In this document: positions 33,707 through 41,593 of the stretch, piece by piece | Numbering within the stretch: position 1 is the stretch's first letter | Layout of the letters: every line of letters begins with the position of its first letter | Assembly (NCBI GenBank): GCA_023389055.1 | Contig: JAEWFA010000008.1 | Location: 1-64,000 of the forward strand | Length of the DNA: 64,000 nt | Direction of reading: 5' to 3' | DNA from: Pseudomonadota bacterium | Lineage (GTDB): Bacteria > Pseudomonadota > Gammaproteobacteria > Burkholderiales > Burkholderiaceae_E | Translations under genes and position numbers: made by a program | The notes under the pieces: model-generated | What the model saw: only the letters and a program-made list of their open reading frames with translations | What the model was told of the DNA's origin: nothing | Database searches by the model: none

Positions 33707-35332
33707 ATGACCGGTGGCGAAGCGATCGTCGATTCGCTGCTGCGGCACGGCGTGGATACGCTTTTCGGCCTGCCCGGCGTGCAGACCTACGGCCTGTTCG
33801 ACGCGCTGCACCGCGCCGGCGACCGCATCCGCGTCGTCGGCCCGCGGCACGAGCAGGCCACCGCCTACATGGCCTTCGGCTACGCGAAATCGACCGGCGG
33901 GATCGGCGTTTTCTCGGTGGTGCCCGGGCCCGGCGTGCTCAACGCATCGGCGGCGATCTGCTCGGCGTACGGGGCGAGCGCGCCGATCCTGTGCGTGACC
34001 GGCCAGGTGCCCTCCGAGTTCATCGGCTCCGGCAAGGGCCATCTGCACGAGCTGCCCGATCAGCTCGCCACGCTGCGCACGCTCGTCAAGTGGGCCGAAC
34101 GCATCGAGCACCCGGCGCTGGCTCCGACGCGGGTCGCCGAGGCCTTCCGGCAGATGACTTCCGGAAGGCCGCGGCCGGTGGCGCTCGAGATGCCATGGGA
34201 AGTCTTCACGGCGAGCGCGCCGGTCGTGCCGTTGCAGCCGATGCCGGCGGAACCGGCGGTCGAGGCCGACCCCGACCGGCTCGCGCAGGCGGCACGGCTG
34301 CTGCGCGATGCGCGCAACCCGATGATCATGGTCGGCAGCGGCGCGCAGCACGCGCACGCCGAGGTGCTCGCGCTGGCCGAGCTGCTGCAGTCACCGGTCG
34401 TCTCCTGGCGGGGCGGCCGCGGCATCGTCTCCGACGACCACCCGCTCGGCTTCCCCTGCGCGGCCGGCTTCCAGCGCTGGGCGGACACCGACGTGCTCGT
34501 GGGCATCGGCTCACGGCTCGAGCTGCAGTGGTTCCGATGGCCGAACCCGCCTAAGGACCTGAAGATCGTCCACATCGACATCGACCCGGCGCAGGTTCCG
34601 CGCATCCGGCCGACGATCGCGATCACGGCCGACGCGAAGGCGGCGACGCGCGCACTGGCGCAGGCAGTCGAGCGAGACGGCGTGCAACGCAGCAGCCGCA
34701 GCGAGGAATTCGAGGCGGTCAAGGCCGCAACGCTCGCACGGACGCGCAAGGTACAGCCGCACATGGCCTACCTCGAGGCGATCCGGCGCGTGCTGCCGCG
34801 CGACGGCTTCTTCGTCGAGGAGATCTGCCAGGCGGGCTTCACGTCGTATTTCGGGTTCCCCGTCTACGCGCCGCGCACTTTCGTCACCTGCGGGCACCAG
34901 GGCACGCTGGGCTTCGGCTACTCGACCTCGCTCGGCGTGAAGGTCGGCAACCCGGACAAGGCCGTGGTGTCGATCTCCGGCGATGGCGGATTCCTGTTCG
35001 GCGTGCAGGAACTCGCCACGGCGGTCCAGCACGGCATCGGCGTCGTCGCCGTCGTCTTCAACAACGGCGGGTTCGGCAACGTGCGACGCGACCAACAGCA
35101 GCGCTTCGGCGGACGCGTGATCGGCGCCGACCTGATCAATCCCGATTTCGTGCGACTTGCGGAGAGCTTCGGGATGGCCGGGCATCGGGTGGATTCGCCG
35201 CCGGCGCTGCAGGCGCGGCTCGAACGCGCGCTTGCCGACGGCGCGCCGGCGCTCATCGAGGTGCAGGTGGATGCGAACAGCGAAGTCTCGCCGTGGGAGT
35301 TCCTGATGCCACCGGCGACATGGAGCGGGTGA
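33707..35332 (+). CDS. Thiamine-diphosphate-dependent enzyme, acetolactate-synthase-like
   Basis: 541 residues from ATG 33707. The PYR domain has the catalytic Glu in PRHEQATAYMAFGYA and PGPGVLNA. The central domain has MIMVGSGAQ. The PP domain has the ThDP/Mg motif GDGGFLFGVQELATAV through VFNNGGFGN. The set matches the acetolactate synthase/benzoylformate decarboxylase superfamily, but the chain is not close enough to any named enzyme for a substrate call. No small regulatory subunit is present. The stop codon and the last three sense codons lie within the tRNA-Gly gene on the opposite strand. It follows the phospholipase D-like gene closely, which may be chance. Confidence 0.85.
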   Translation: MTGGEAIVDSLLRHGVDTLFGLPGVQTYGLFDALHRAGDRIRVVGPRHEQATAYMAFGYAKSTGGIGVFSVVPGPGVLNASAAICSAYGASAPILCVTGQVPSEFIGSGKGHLHELPDQLATLRTLVKWAERIEHPALAPTRVAEAFRQMTSGRPRPVALEMPWEVFTASAPVVPLQPMPAEPAVEADPDRLAQAARLLRDARNPMIMVGSGAQHAHAEVLALAELLQSPVVSWRGGRGIVSDDHPLGFPCAAGFQRWADTDVLVGIGSRLELQWFRWPNPPKDLKIVHIDIDPAQVPRIRPTIAITADAKAATRALAQAVERDGVQRSSRSEEFEAVKAATLARTRKVQPHMAYLEAIRRVLPRDGFFVEEICQAGFTSYFGFPVYAPRTFVTCGHQGTLGFGYSTSLGVKVGNPDKAVVSISGDGGFLFGVQELATAVQHGIGVVAVVFNNGGFGNVRRDQQQRFGGRVIGADLINPDFVRLAESFGMAGHRVDSPPALQARLERALADGAPALIEVQVDANSEVSPWEFLMPPATWSG

Positions 35333-35394
35333 AGGGAATCGAACCCTCGTATGCAGCTTGGGAAGCTGCCGTTCTGCCATTGAACTACACCCGC
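35321..35394 (-). tRNA. tRNA-Gly (anticodon CCC)
   Basis: Read on the minus strand, the gene is 74 bases including an encoded CCA. The acceptor arms GCGGGTG/CACCCGC pair fully. The D stem is GTTC/GAAC and the anticodon stem GCAGC/GCTGC with loop TTCCCAA (anticodon CCC, reading GGG). The T arm is GAGGG-TTCGATT-CCCTT, with one G-T wobble. The discriminator base is T. The 3' end, including CCA, overlaps the last 12 bases of the convergent ThDP-enzyme gene. Confidence 0.95.
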
Positions 35395-35460
35395 TCGGGC
35401 CGCTGATTATAGCGAGCCGCGCTGCCGGCCGGCCCGTGCCGCCGTGAGACAATTCGGATC

Positions 35461-35664
35461 ATGCAAACGATCGTCGTCAACGGGGAGCCGCGCGCGCTGC
35501 CGGCGCCGGCCACGGTCTTCGCGCTGCTCGGTGAACTCGGTCTCGTGGGCCGTCGCATCGCCGTCGAACGCAACGGCGAGATCGTCCCGCGCAGCCGGCA
35601 CGAGGCCGAGACGCTCGAGCCCGGAGACCGGCTCGAAATCGTCGTCGCCGTCGGCGGTGGTTGA
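35461..35664 (+). CDS. thiS: Sulfur carrier protein ThiS
   Basis: 67 residues with the ubiquitin-like ThiS pattern: MQTIVVNGEPRALP, then VFALLGELGL, RIAVERNGEIVPR and the C-terminal DRLEIVVAVGGG. The terminal Gly-Gly is adenylated by ThiF/MoeB and carries the thiocarboxylate that ThiG uses to make the thiazole of thiamine. It starts 66 bases after the tRNA-Gly gene. The spacing leaves no room for a full TPP riboswitch and I see no CTGAGA-type core there. An OsmC-family gene separates it from thiG. Confidence 0.92.
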   Translation: MQTIVVNGEPRALPAPATVFALLGELGLVGRRIAVERNGEIVPRSRHEAETLEPGDRLEIVVAVGGG

Positions 35665-35696
35665 GCCGGCGCCCATTCCGACCCGAACGAGGGACC

Positions 35697-36155
35697 ATGT
35701 CCGCCGAGCACCTGTTCGAAGGCAGCCTGCAGTGGCAGGGCCATCCGGCCGATGCGCCCTTCGATTACGAGAACCTGCACCGCACGACGCGCCTCGAATT
35801 CGAAGGCGGCGCGTCGCTGACTGCGTCGGCTCCGGCGGTCTTCCATGGCGAGGACCATCATCCGAATCCGGAAACGCTGATGTTGGCGTCGCTGATGCAA
35901 TGCCATTTCCTCACGTTCATGGCGGTTGCGATCAAGTCGAAGCTGCGCGTCAGCGGCTACTCCGATCGAGCCGTCGGCAGGCTCGGCATGAAGGACGGCA
36001 AGATGCGCTTCGTCGAAATCGTGCTGCGTCCGTCGGTGAGTTTCGACGAGCCGGTGGACGCCGAGCGGCTCGCCGCGCTGCACGACAAGGCGCACCGCAA
36101 CTGCTTCATGTCGAATTCGGTGAACTTCCCGGTGCGCATCGAAACCGCCGCCTGA
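35697..36155 (+). CDS. OsmC/Ohr-family protein
   Basis: 152 residues from ATG 35697. OsmC-fold features: LEFEGGASLTASAP, the first active cysteine in LMLASLMQCHFLTFMA near residue 67, and the second in HRNCFMSNSVNFPV near residue 140. Proteins with both cysteines reduce organic hydroperoxides. The gene sits between thiS and thiG with 32- and 38-base gaps, all on the same strand, so it is probably part of the thiamine-thiazole transcript. That placement is unusual and could protect the oxidation-sensitive thiocarboxylate chemistry, but this is speculation. Confidence 0.88.
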   Translation: MSAEHLFEGSLQWQGHPADAPFDYENLHRTTRLEFEGGASLTASAPAVFHGEDHHPNPETLMLASLMQCHFLTFMAVAIKSKLRVSGYSDRAVGRLGMKDGKMRFVEIVLRPSVSFDEPVDAERLAALHDKAHRNCFMSNSVNFPVRIETAA

Positions 36156-36193
36156 CACCGTTCCCACACCTTTCCTACCTTCGCAGCCGCATC

Positions 36194-37000
36194 ATGAGCA
36201 TTTCCGACCCGCTGACGATCGGTCGCCGCAGTTTCACCTCGCGCCTGCTGATCGGCACCGGCAAGTACCGCGACTTCGACCAGACGCGCGACGCCGTCGA
36301 GGCGAGCGGCGCGCAGATCGTCACCGTGGCGATCCGGCGCACCAACATCGGCCAGAACGCCGGCGAACCGAACCTGCTCGATTTCCTCTCGCCCGATCGC
36401 TTCACGATCCTGCCCAACACCGCCGGCTGCTACAGCGCCGACGACGCGGTGCGCACGCTGCGCCTGGCGCGCGAGCTGCTCGGCGGACACACGCTGGTCA
36501 AGCTCGAGGTGCTCGGCGATGCGCGCTCGCTCTACCCGAACATGCCCGAGACGCTCAAGGCAGCCGAGACGCTCGTGCGCGAAGGCTTCGAAGTGATGGT
36601 CTACGCGAGCGACGATCCGATCCAGGCCAGGCGCCTCGAGGAGATCGGCTGCGTCGCCGTGATGCCGCTCGCGTCGCTGATCGGCTCGGGAATGGGCATT
36701 CTCAATCCGTGGAACCTGCAACTGATCCTCGAGCAGGCGAAGGTTCCGGTGATCGTCGATGCCGGCGTCGGCACGGCATCGGACGCCGCGATCGCGATGG
36801 AGCTGGGTTGCGCAGGCGTGCTGATGAACACGGCGGTCGCATCGGCGCGCGATCCGGTGCGGATGGCGAGCGCGATGCGCAAGGCGGTCGAGGCCGGCCG
36901 CGAGGCTTTCCTCGCCGGCCGCATGCCGAAGAAGCCGTACTCCGCGGCACCTTCGTCGCCCACCAGCGGAATCATCGCGCCGGCCGCGTCGCATTCGTGA
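36194..37000 (+). CDS. thiG: Thiazole synthase ThiG
   Basis: 268 residues from ATG 36194. ThiG motifs: FTSRLLIGTGKY at the start, the Schiff-base lysine in HTLVKLEVLGD near residue 100, SLIGSGMGILNPWNL, and VPVIVDAGVGTASDAAIAMELG with GVLMNTAVA. It condenses deoxyxylulose phosphate, dehydroglycine and ThiS-thiocarboxylate into the thiazole phosphate of thiamine. The TGA overlaps the GTG start of trmB, so the two are translated in series. The order thiS-(osmC)-thiG-trmB is close to that of many Burkholderiales. Confidence 0.95.
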   Translation: MSISDPLTIGRRSFTSRLLIGTGKYRDFDQTRDAVEASGAQIVTVAIRRTNIGQNAGEPNLLDFLSPDRFTILPNTAGCYSADDAVRTLRLARELLGGHTLVKLEVLGDARSLYPNMPETLKAAETLVREGFEVMVYASDDPIQARRLEEIGCVAVMPLASLIGSGMGILNPWNLQLILEQAKVPVIVDAGVGTASDAAIAMELGCAGVLMNTAVASARDPVRMASAMRKAVEAGREAFLAGRMPKKPYSAAPSSPTSGIIAPAASHS

Positions 37001-37737
37001 GCGCGACGACGCCGCGAACGTCGCCGCACCCGCACATCCGCAGCTTCTCGGGGAGGCGCGGCCACTTCACGAGCGGGCAGCGCCACGCGTACGAGACGTT
37101 GCGCGATCGCTGGTGCATCGCCTACGACCCCGCACAGCCGCTGGACGCATCGCGCTTCGTCGAGTTGTTCGGCCGCGAAGCGCCGCGGGTCGTCGAGATC
37201 GGCTTCGGCATGGGAGACGCCACCGCGCAGATCGCCGCAGCCGAACCGCAGTTCGATTTCGTCGGCATCGAGGTCTACCCCGCCGGCGTCGGCGCGCTGC
37301 TGATGCGAATCGAGTCGCAAGGCCTGGCGAACGTGCGCATCGTCCAGCACGACGCCGTCGAGGTGCTCCGCGACATGATTGCGCCGGCTTCGCTCGCTCG
37401 CGTGCAGGTGTTCTTCCCCGACCCGTGGCCGAAGAAGCGCCATCACAAGCGGCGGCTGATCCAGTCGCCGTTCGTCGCGCTGCTCGCGACTCGGCTGCAG
37501 CCGGGGGCGATCCTGCACTGCGCGACCGACTGGGAACCGTACGCCGAACAGATGCTCGAAGTGCTCTCCCGCGAGCCGCTGCTGGAGAACACGGCACGCG
37601 ACGGCGGCTTCGCGCCGCGCCCCGGCTATCGCCCGCCGACCCGCTTCGAGAACCGCGGGCGCAGGCTCGGCCACGAGGTGCGCGACCTGGTCTTCCGGCG
37701 CGTCACGCCCACCGGACCAGTCCCGACCATGCCGTAA
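36997..37737 (+). CDS. trmB: tRNA (guanine-N7-)-methyltransferase
   Basis: 246 residues from GTG 36997, which overlaps the thiG stop (GTGA). TrmB features: basic N-terminus with HIRSFSGRRGHFTSGQ, SAM motif VVEIGFGMGDATAQIA, FVGIEVYPAGVGALL, and the family signature VFFPDPWPKKRHHKRRLIQ. It methylates G46 of tRNA variable loops. The last 35 bases overlap the convergent uppP gene. Confidence 0.95.
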   Translation: MSATTPRTSPHPHIRSFSGRRGHFTSGQRHAYETLRDRWCIAYDPAQPLDASRFVELFGREAPRVVEIGFGMGDATAQIAAAEPQFDFVGIEVYPAGVGALLMRIESQGLANVRIVQHDAVEVLRDMIAPASLARVQVFFPDPWPKKRHHKRRLIQSPFVALLATRLQPGAILHCATDWEPYAEQMLEVLSREPLLENTARDGGFAPRPGYRPPTRFENRGRRLGHEVRDLVFRRVTPTGPVPTMP

Positions 37738-38548
37738 CGAGCACGACCACGCCGAACGCGATCCGGTACCAGGCGAACGGAACGAAATCGTGGCTGGCGA
37801 CGTAGCGGATCAGCCAGTGCACGCAGGCGAGCGCCGCGAAGAACGAGAACAGAAGCCCGACGCCGAACAGCGGAACGTCTCCGGGCCCGAGCAGCGAGCG
37901 GTATTTCCACGTGTCGTAGACGCCGGCGCCGATCAGCGTCGGGATCGCGAGGAAGAACGAGAACTCGGTCGCGACGCGACGCGACAGTCCGAACAGCATC
38001 CCGCCGATGATCGTCGCGCCCGAACGGCTCGTTCCCGGGATGAGCGCGAAAGCCTGCGCGATGCCGAGCTTCAACGCGTCGACGAGCGTCAGTTCGTCGA
38101 TGTCGTCGATGCGCGGCGCGGCCTGCCCGCGCCCGCGCCCGCGCTCAACCCACAGGATGACGAACGCGCCGACGATGAACGCGATCGCCACCGGCACCGG
38201 CTGGAACAGGCGCGCCTTGATCGCGCCGGCGAACAGCACGCCGAGCACGGCCGCCGGCAGGAACGCGACGAGGACGTTGATCGCGAAGCGGCGCGCGCGC
38301 GGCTCGGTGAACACACCGGCGATCGTGTCGACGATGCGCACCCGGTAGTACCAGATCACGGCCAGCATCGCGCCGGTCTGGATCGCCACCGAGAACAGCT
38401 TCTCCTTCTCGCCCTCGAAGCCGAGCAGGCTCGACGCGAGGATCAGATGTCCGGTGCTCGAGATCGGCAGGAACTCGGTGAGGCCTTCGACGATACCGAG
38501 CAGCGCGGCCTTCACCAGCAGCGGAAGCGCGTAGAGCACCTCGATCAT
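37703..38548 (-). CDS. uppP: Undecaprenyl-diphosphatase UppP/BacA
   Basis: 281 residues from ATG 38546-38548, the start that overlaps the thiD stop (ATGA). A GTG three codons upstream is possible. Family motifs: EGLTEFLPISSTGHLIL near residue 21 and PGTSRSGATIIGG near residue 169, in a protein with about eight membrane helices. It dephosphorylates undecaprenyl diphosphate in the periplasmic leaflet, recycling the lipid carrier for peptidoglycan and O-antigen. A polar loop (RGRGRGQAAPRIDDID) near residue 140 is a lineage feature. Coupling to thiD is probably only transcriptional convenience. Confidence 0.94.
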   Translation of the reverse strand: MIEVLYALPLLVKAALLGIVEGLTEFLPISSTGHLILASSLLGFEGEKEKLFSVAIQTGAMLAVIWYYRVRIVDTIAGVFTEPRARRFAINVLVAFLPAAVLGVLFAGAIKARLFQPVPVAIAFIVGAFVILWVERGRGRGQAAPRIDDIDELTLVDALKLGIAQAFALIPGTSRSGATIIGGMLFGLSRRVATEFSFFLAIPTLIGAGVYDTWKYRSLLGPGDVPLFGVGLLFSFFAALACVHWLIRYVASHDFVPFAWYRIAFGVVVLVTAWSGLVRWA

Positions 38549-39447
38549 CGATTCCACCAGGCGTGGAAGTGATGGACCGGGCCGTGCCCGCTGCCCACGT
38601 CGAGCCGATCGGCCTGGCGCAGCGCCTCGGTGAGGTAGCGCTTCGCTTCACGCACCGCATCGACTGCGTCGAGCCCGCGCGCGAGCAACGCGGCGATCGC
38701 CGCCGACAGCGTGCAGCCGGTGCCGTGCGTGTTGCGCGTCTCGATTCGCGTCTCGACCAACTCGATCATGCGGTCGCCGTCGTGCAACAGGTCGACCGGA
38801 TCGCCGCTGGCGTGTCCGCCCTTGAGCAGCACGAAACGCTGTCCGTCATCGGCGAGCAGGCGGCGCAGCCGCTCGGCAGCGCGGCGCATCTCCCGCATCG
38901 ACTCCGGCGCGCGCTCGCGCAACAGCACGCCGGCTTCCGGGAGGTTCGGCGTGATCATCGTCGCCAGCGGCAGGATCGCATCGATCAGCGTCCCCACGGC
39001 ATCGCGATCGAGCAGCAGGTCGCCGCTCTTGGCGACCATCACCGGATCGACCACCCGGTGCGGCAGCCGCCCGGCGGCAATCGGCGCGGCCAGCCCTTCG
39101 GCCACCGCGGTTGCGATCGACGTCGTGCCGAGCATCCCGATCTTCGCCGCGTCGATGCGCACGTCCGCGAACAGCGTGTCGATCTGCAGCCGCACGAACG
39201 CCGGCGGCACTGCATGCACGCCGGTCACCGCGCAGGTGTTCTGCGCCGTCAGCGCCGCCACGACCCCGGTGCCATACGCACCGAGCGCCGAGAACGCCTT
39301 CAGGTCGGCAAAGATCCCCGCCCCTCCGCTCGGATCCACCCCTGCGATCGACAAGGCATTGGGAATCCTCGTGCGCGACGACGACGCGTCGCCCACGTTG
39401 CGCGGGCCATCGCCGCCCGAAGCGCGGGAATTTCTACGTTGATTCAC
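38545..39447 (-). CDS. thiD: Hydroxymethylpyrimidine/phosphomethylpyrimidine kinase
   Basis: About 300 residues. Ribokinase-fold ThiD motifs: IAGVDPSGGAGIFADLKAF, GTGVVAALTAQNT, DPVMVAKSGDLLL, ITPNLPEAGVLL, the Walker-like LLKGGHASGD and anion hole ETRNTHGTGCTLSAAIAA. It phosphorylates HMP and HMP-P for thiamine synthesis and so complements thiS/thiG nearby. The start is uncertain: GTG 39445-39447 is used here, because an upstream ATG (39498) would place a terminator-like T-run inside the coding region. A later GTG nearer the IPNALSIAG core is also possible. No clear ribosome site helps decide. Confidence 0.88.
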   Translation of the reverse strand: MNQRRNSRASGGDGPRNVGDASSSRTRIPNALSIAGVDPSGGAGIFADLKAFSALGAYGTGVVAALTAQNTCAVTGVHAVPPAFVRLQIDTLFADVRIDAAKIGMLGTTSIATAVAEGLAAPIAAGRLPHRVVDPVMVAKSGDLLLDRDAVGTLIDAILPLATMITPNLPEAGVLLRERAPESMREMRRAAERLRRLLADDGQRFVLLKGGHASGDPVDLLHDGDRMIELVETRIETRNTHGTGCTLSAAIAALLARGLDAVDAVREAKRYLTEALRQADRLDVGSGHGPVHHFHAWWNR

Positions 39448-39479
39448 GTTTCGTGCTGCCCGAACGCAGCGGTGCGTGG

Positions 39480-39503
39480 AAAAAAAACGAGGCGCCATGC
39501 GCC
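39480..39503 (-). terminator. Rho-independent terminator after the phosphodiesterase gene
   Basis: On the minus strand the sequence reads GGCGC-ATG-GCGCC, then TCG, then eight T residues: a 5-bp GC stem with a 3-base loop and a T-run. It would stop transcripts leaving the alkaline-phosphatase-family gene before thiD. The stem is short, but the T-run is exceptional in this GC-rich window. It leaves only about 30 bases before the chosen thiD start, so the thiD promoter would have to overlap it. Confidence 0.6.
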
Positions 39504-39619
39504 GGACGCGATGGTACCCGCGCCGTCTGAATATGGGCGAACGCAAGCGCACTGCCGCACCCACCACCCCAAACAAGCGGTACAGCGCGGCGCGGCGAAC
39601 CGCCGGGCTGAGCGGCCGC

Positions 39620-40795
39620 TTACCCCAACGGCTCGCCGCGTCGCGCTGCCAGCAGCGGGACCCGCATTTCGTCCTCGCTCGGCCCCCCATGCATCCCGAT
39701 GAACCGCATCGGCTTCTCCCCCTCGAGCGTATCGACCAGCGTCACGCACCGCCTCGGCACGAGCACGTGCGTGCCGAGCCGTCCCGCGAGCCCGTCCCCC
39801 GCCCCGAACCATCCGGCCGCGAGCAGTTCCTCCGAACGATGCACGTCGAATGCGTCGCCGAGCGCCGCGCGCACGGTTTCGGCGAAACGCTCGCGCGCAT
39901 CGACGCGCACGCTGCAGAACGGCACCCGCGGCTCGCCCGCGAGGGGCTGATCGAGGCAAGCGGCAATCTGCGGGAAATCCTCGAGCTGCAACTGATCTTC
40001 GTCGGCCACGTCGACGAAGCCGTGGTCTGCGGTGGCCAGCACGAGCGCATCGCGCACGCGCATTCGCTCGACGAGTTGGGCGAACCAGGCATCGAGCCGC
40101 CGCACGACCCCGGCGGCCTTCTCGCTGGCGCACCCCGCCTCGTGACTCACGGTGTCGAAATGCGGCAGATAGACGAAGACGAAGGCTTCCTGGCCGGCAC
40201 CGGCGAGCACCTCTTCGACGAGGTCGCAGACCTCGTTCAGGCTGCGATACGCGACGATCGTCGAGCCGGCGTACGAATGCCGCGAAAACTCGGAATCGGC
40301 GATCTGCACCGGCAGCAGCGAAAACGCCGGCACGCGACAGCGGGTCATCCACGCCGACCAGCGCCAGGTGTCGGCGGCAAGCACCTTCGCTTCGTGATCG
40401 ACACGCAGATCCATCGGCAGCGTGCGGATCAGCGCATTCGCCGCCTGCGACCACATCAGCCAGCCGGGGTTGCCGTGCGTCGCCGGCGGCGCTGCCGCCG
40501 ATAGCGCCGACAGCGCCGGCGCCGTGCTCGAGGGGAACACGGAATCGAGCGAGCGAAAACGGAAATGCGTGAGCGCGCCGTCGGGCGCGTGCACGCCGAG
40601 CGCCTGCTCGCCGAGGCCGTCCATCAACACGAAGACCGCGACGCGGCTTGCCTGCAGCGCGTCGACGATCGCACGATCGGGCAACGCAGGCACCACGCCG
40701 CCGGCGCCGAAACGCCCCGCCAGCGAGGCCGCCGCCGAAACGATGCTCGACGCGGCCCGGAAATCGGTGGGGCCGGGAGGAATGGAAGGGAACAA
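39620..40795 (-). CDS. Alkaline-phosphatase-superfamily phosphodiesterase-like protein
   Basis: 391 residues from TTG 40793-40795. GGAGG lies 7 bases upstream, which decides the start. The chain shows the type I phosphodiesterase/nucleotide-pyrophosphatase pattern: VAVFVLMDGLGEQAL with the metal-binding Asp near residue 58, the nucleophile Ser/Thr region SVFPSSTAPALSALS, YLPHFDTVSHEAG and ATADHGFVDV. No signal peptide is visible, so it is probably cytosolic. The substrate is unknown. It is followed by the terminator at 39480-39503 and preceded by the glycine-zipper gene on the same strand. Confidence 0.8.
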   Translation of the reverse strand: MFPSIPPGPTDFRAASSIVSAAASLAGRFGAGGVVPALPDRAIVDALQASRVAVFVLMDGLGEQALGVHAPDGALTHFRFRSLDSVFPSSTAPALSALSAAAPPATHGNPGWLMWSQAANALIRTLPMDLRVDHEAKVLAADTWRWSAWMTRCRVPAFSLLPVQIADSEFSRHSYAGSTIVAYRSLNEVCDLVEEVLAGAGQEAFVFVYLPHFDTVSHEAGCASEKAAGVVRRLDAWFAQLVERMRVRDALVLATADHGFVDVADEDQLQLEDFPQIAACLDQPLAGEPRVPFCSVRVDARERFAETVRAALGDAFDVHRSEELLAAGWFGAGDGLAGRLGTHVLVPRRCVTLVDTLEGEKPMRFIGMHGGPSEDEMRVPLLAARRGEPLG

Positions 40796-40877
40796 CTCGG
40801 AACCTCCGCTGCAAGCGTGCGGCGCGGCAGTTCCGACAGCCCCTTCGGCAGCCGCGCCGAAGGAGCCCGGGAGGCGG

Positions 40878-41414
40878 TCAGTGGCGATGTCCGCGGCCGC
40901 GATCGCCGCGATGTCCGTGATGGCCGCGGTCGTGCGACCACCCGTACGAGGGACGATACATCACCCGTGGCGGCGCGGAGTAAACGACCCTGGGCGCGCG
41001 ATAGATGACCGCCGGAGGCGCGTAGTACACGGGCGGAGGCGGCGCGTAATACACCGGCGCGGGCGGCGCGTAGTAGACGGGAGGAGACGGCACGTAGACC
41101 GGCGGCGGGTAACCGACGCCGACGCCCACCGAAGCACCGTAACCGCCGTAGCCGTGGCGCGCGTTCTGCGCGGCCGCCGCGCCCGCTGCGGCGCCGATCG
41201 CGCCGCCGATCACCGCTCCGTCACGTCCGCCGAACGATTGGCCGATCATCGCGCCGGCGCCGCCGCCGATGATCGCCCCCACCACCGGCTGCGAGGCGTG
41301 CGCGCGCGGCGCAAGCACCACCGCCGCCGATACGACCAGCGCCGATGCCGCCATCCATCGCACGATCGCCGGCGACACTCTTCGTGTCTTCATCGTGCCT
41401 CGCGTCTCGTTCAT
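40878..41414 (-). CDS. Exported glycine-zipper protein with YYAPP repeats
   Basis: 178 residues from ATG 41412-41414, with GAGGGGG upstream; Met8 is an alternative start. A signal peptide ends near PRAHAS. A glycine-zipper segment follows (VVGAIIGGGAGAMIGQSFGG and AVIGGAIGAAAGAAAA), as in Rick_17kDa/glycine-zipper-2TM outer-membrane proteins. Then comes a Pro/Tyr region with at least three PVYYAPP repeats and related VYVPSPP units, and a His/Arg/Gly tail (HDRGHHGHRG). The zipper is expected to insert in or span a membrane; the repeats may lie at the surface or bind peptidoglycan or metal. The function is unknown. Confidence 0.8.
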   Translation of the reverse strand: MNETRGTMKTRRVSPAIVRWMAASALVVSAAVVLAPRAHASQPVVGAIIGGGAGAMIGQSFGGRDGAVIGGAIGAAAGAAAAQNARHGYGGYGASVGVGVGYPPPVYVPSPPVYYAPPAPVYYAPPPPVYYAPPAVIYRAPRVVYSAPPRVMYRPSYGWSHDRGHHGHRGDRGRGHRH

Positions 41415-41593
41415 TTCGACCCCCTCGTTGCCCGTCCGGCGCCTTCGCCGGACCCACGAATGCAGCGTAGGCCGCCCGCGCCGCGGCAGCCAGCCCCGAT
41501 CCTGCAAAAAGCGTAACAGGATGTAAGTGCAAATCCGCCTGCCGTTTGCCACTGCCGCTTACCCTTGCCCGCTTTTGCCCTTAGCATCGTCCC

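Noticed and set aside
35395..35460. TPP riboswitch before thiS
   Set aside because: The gap is 66 bases, too short for a full THI-box with expression platform, and no CTGAGA-like core is visible.
40980..41110. Tandem DNA repeat in the glycine-zipper gene as a separate mobile repeat
   Set aside because: The periodicity is explained by the coding of PVYYAPP units within the open frame.
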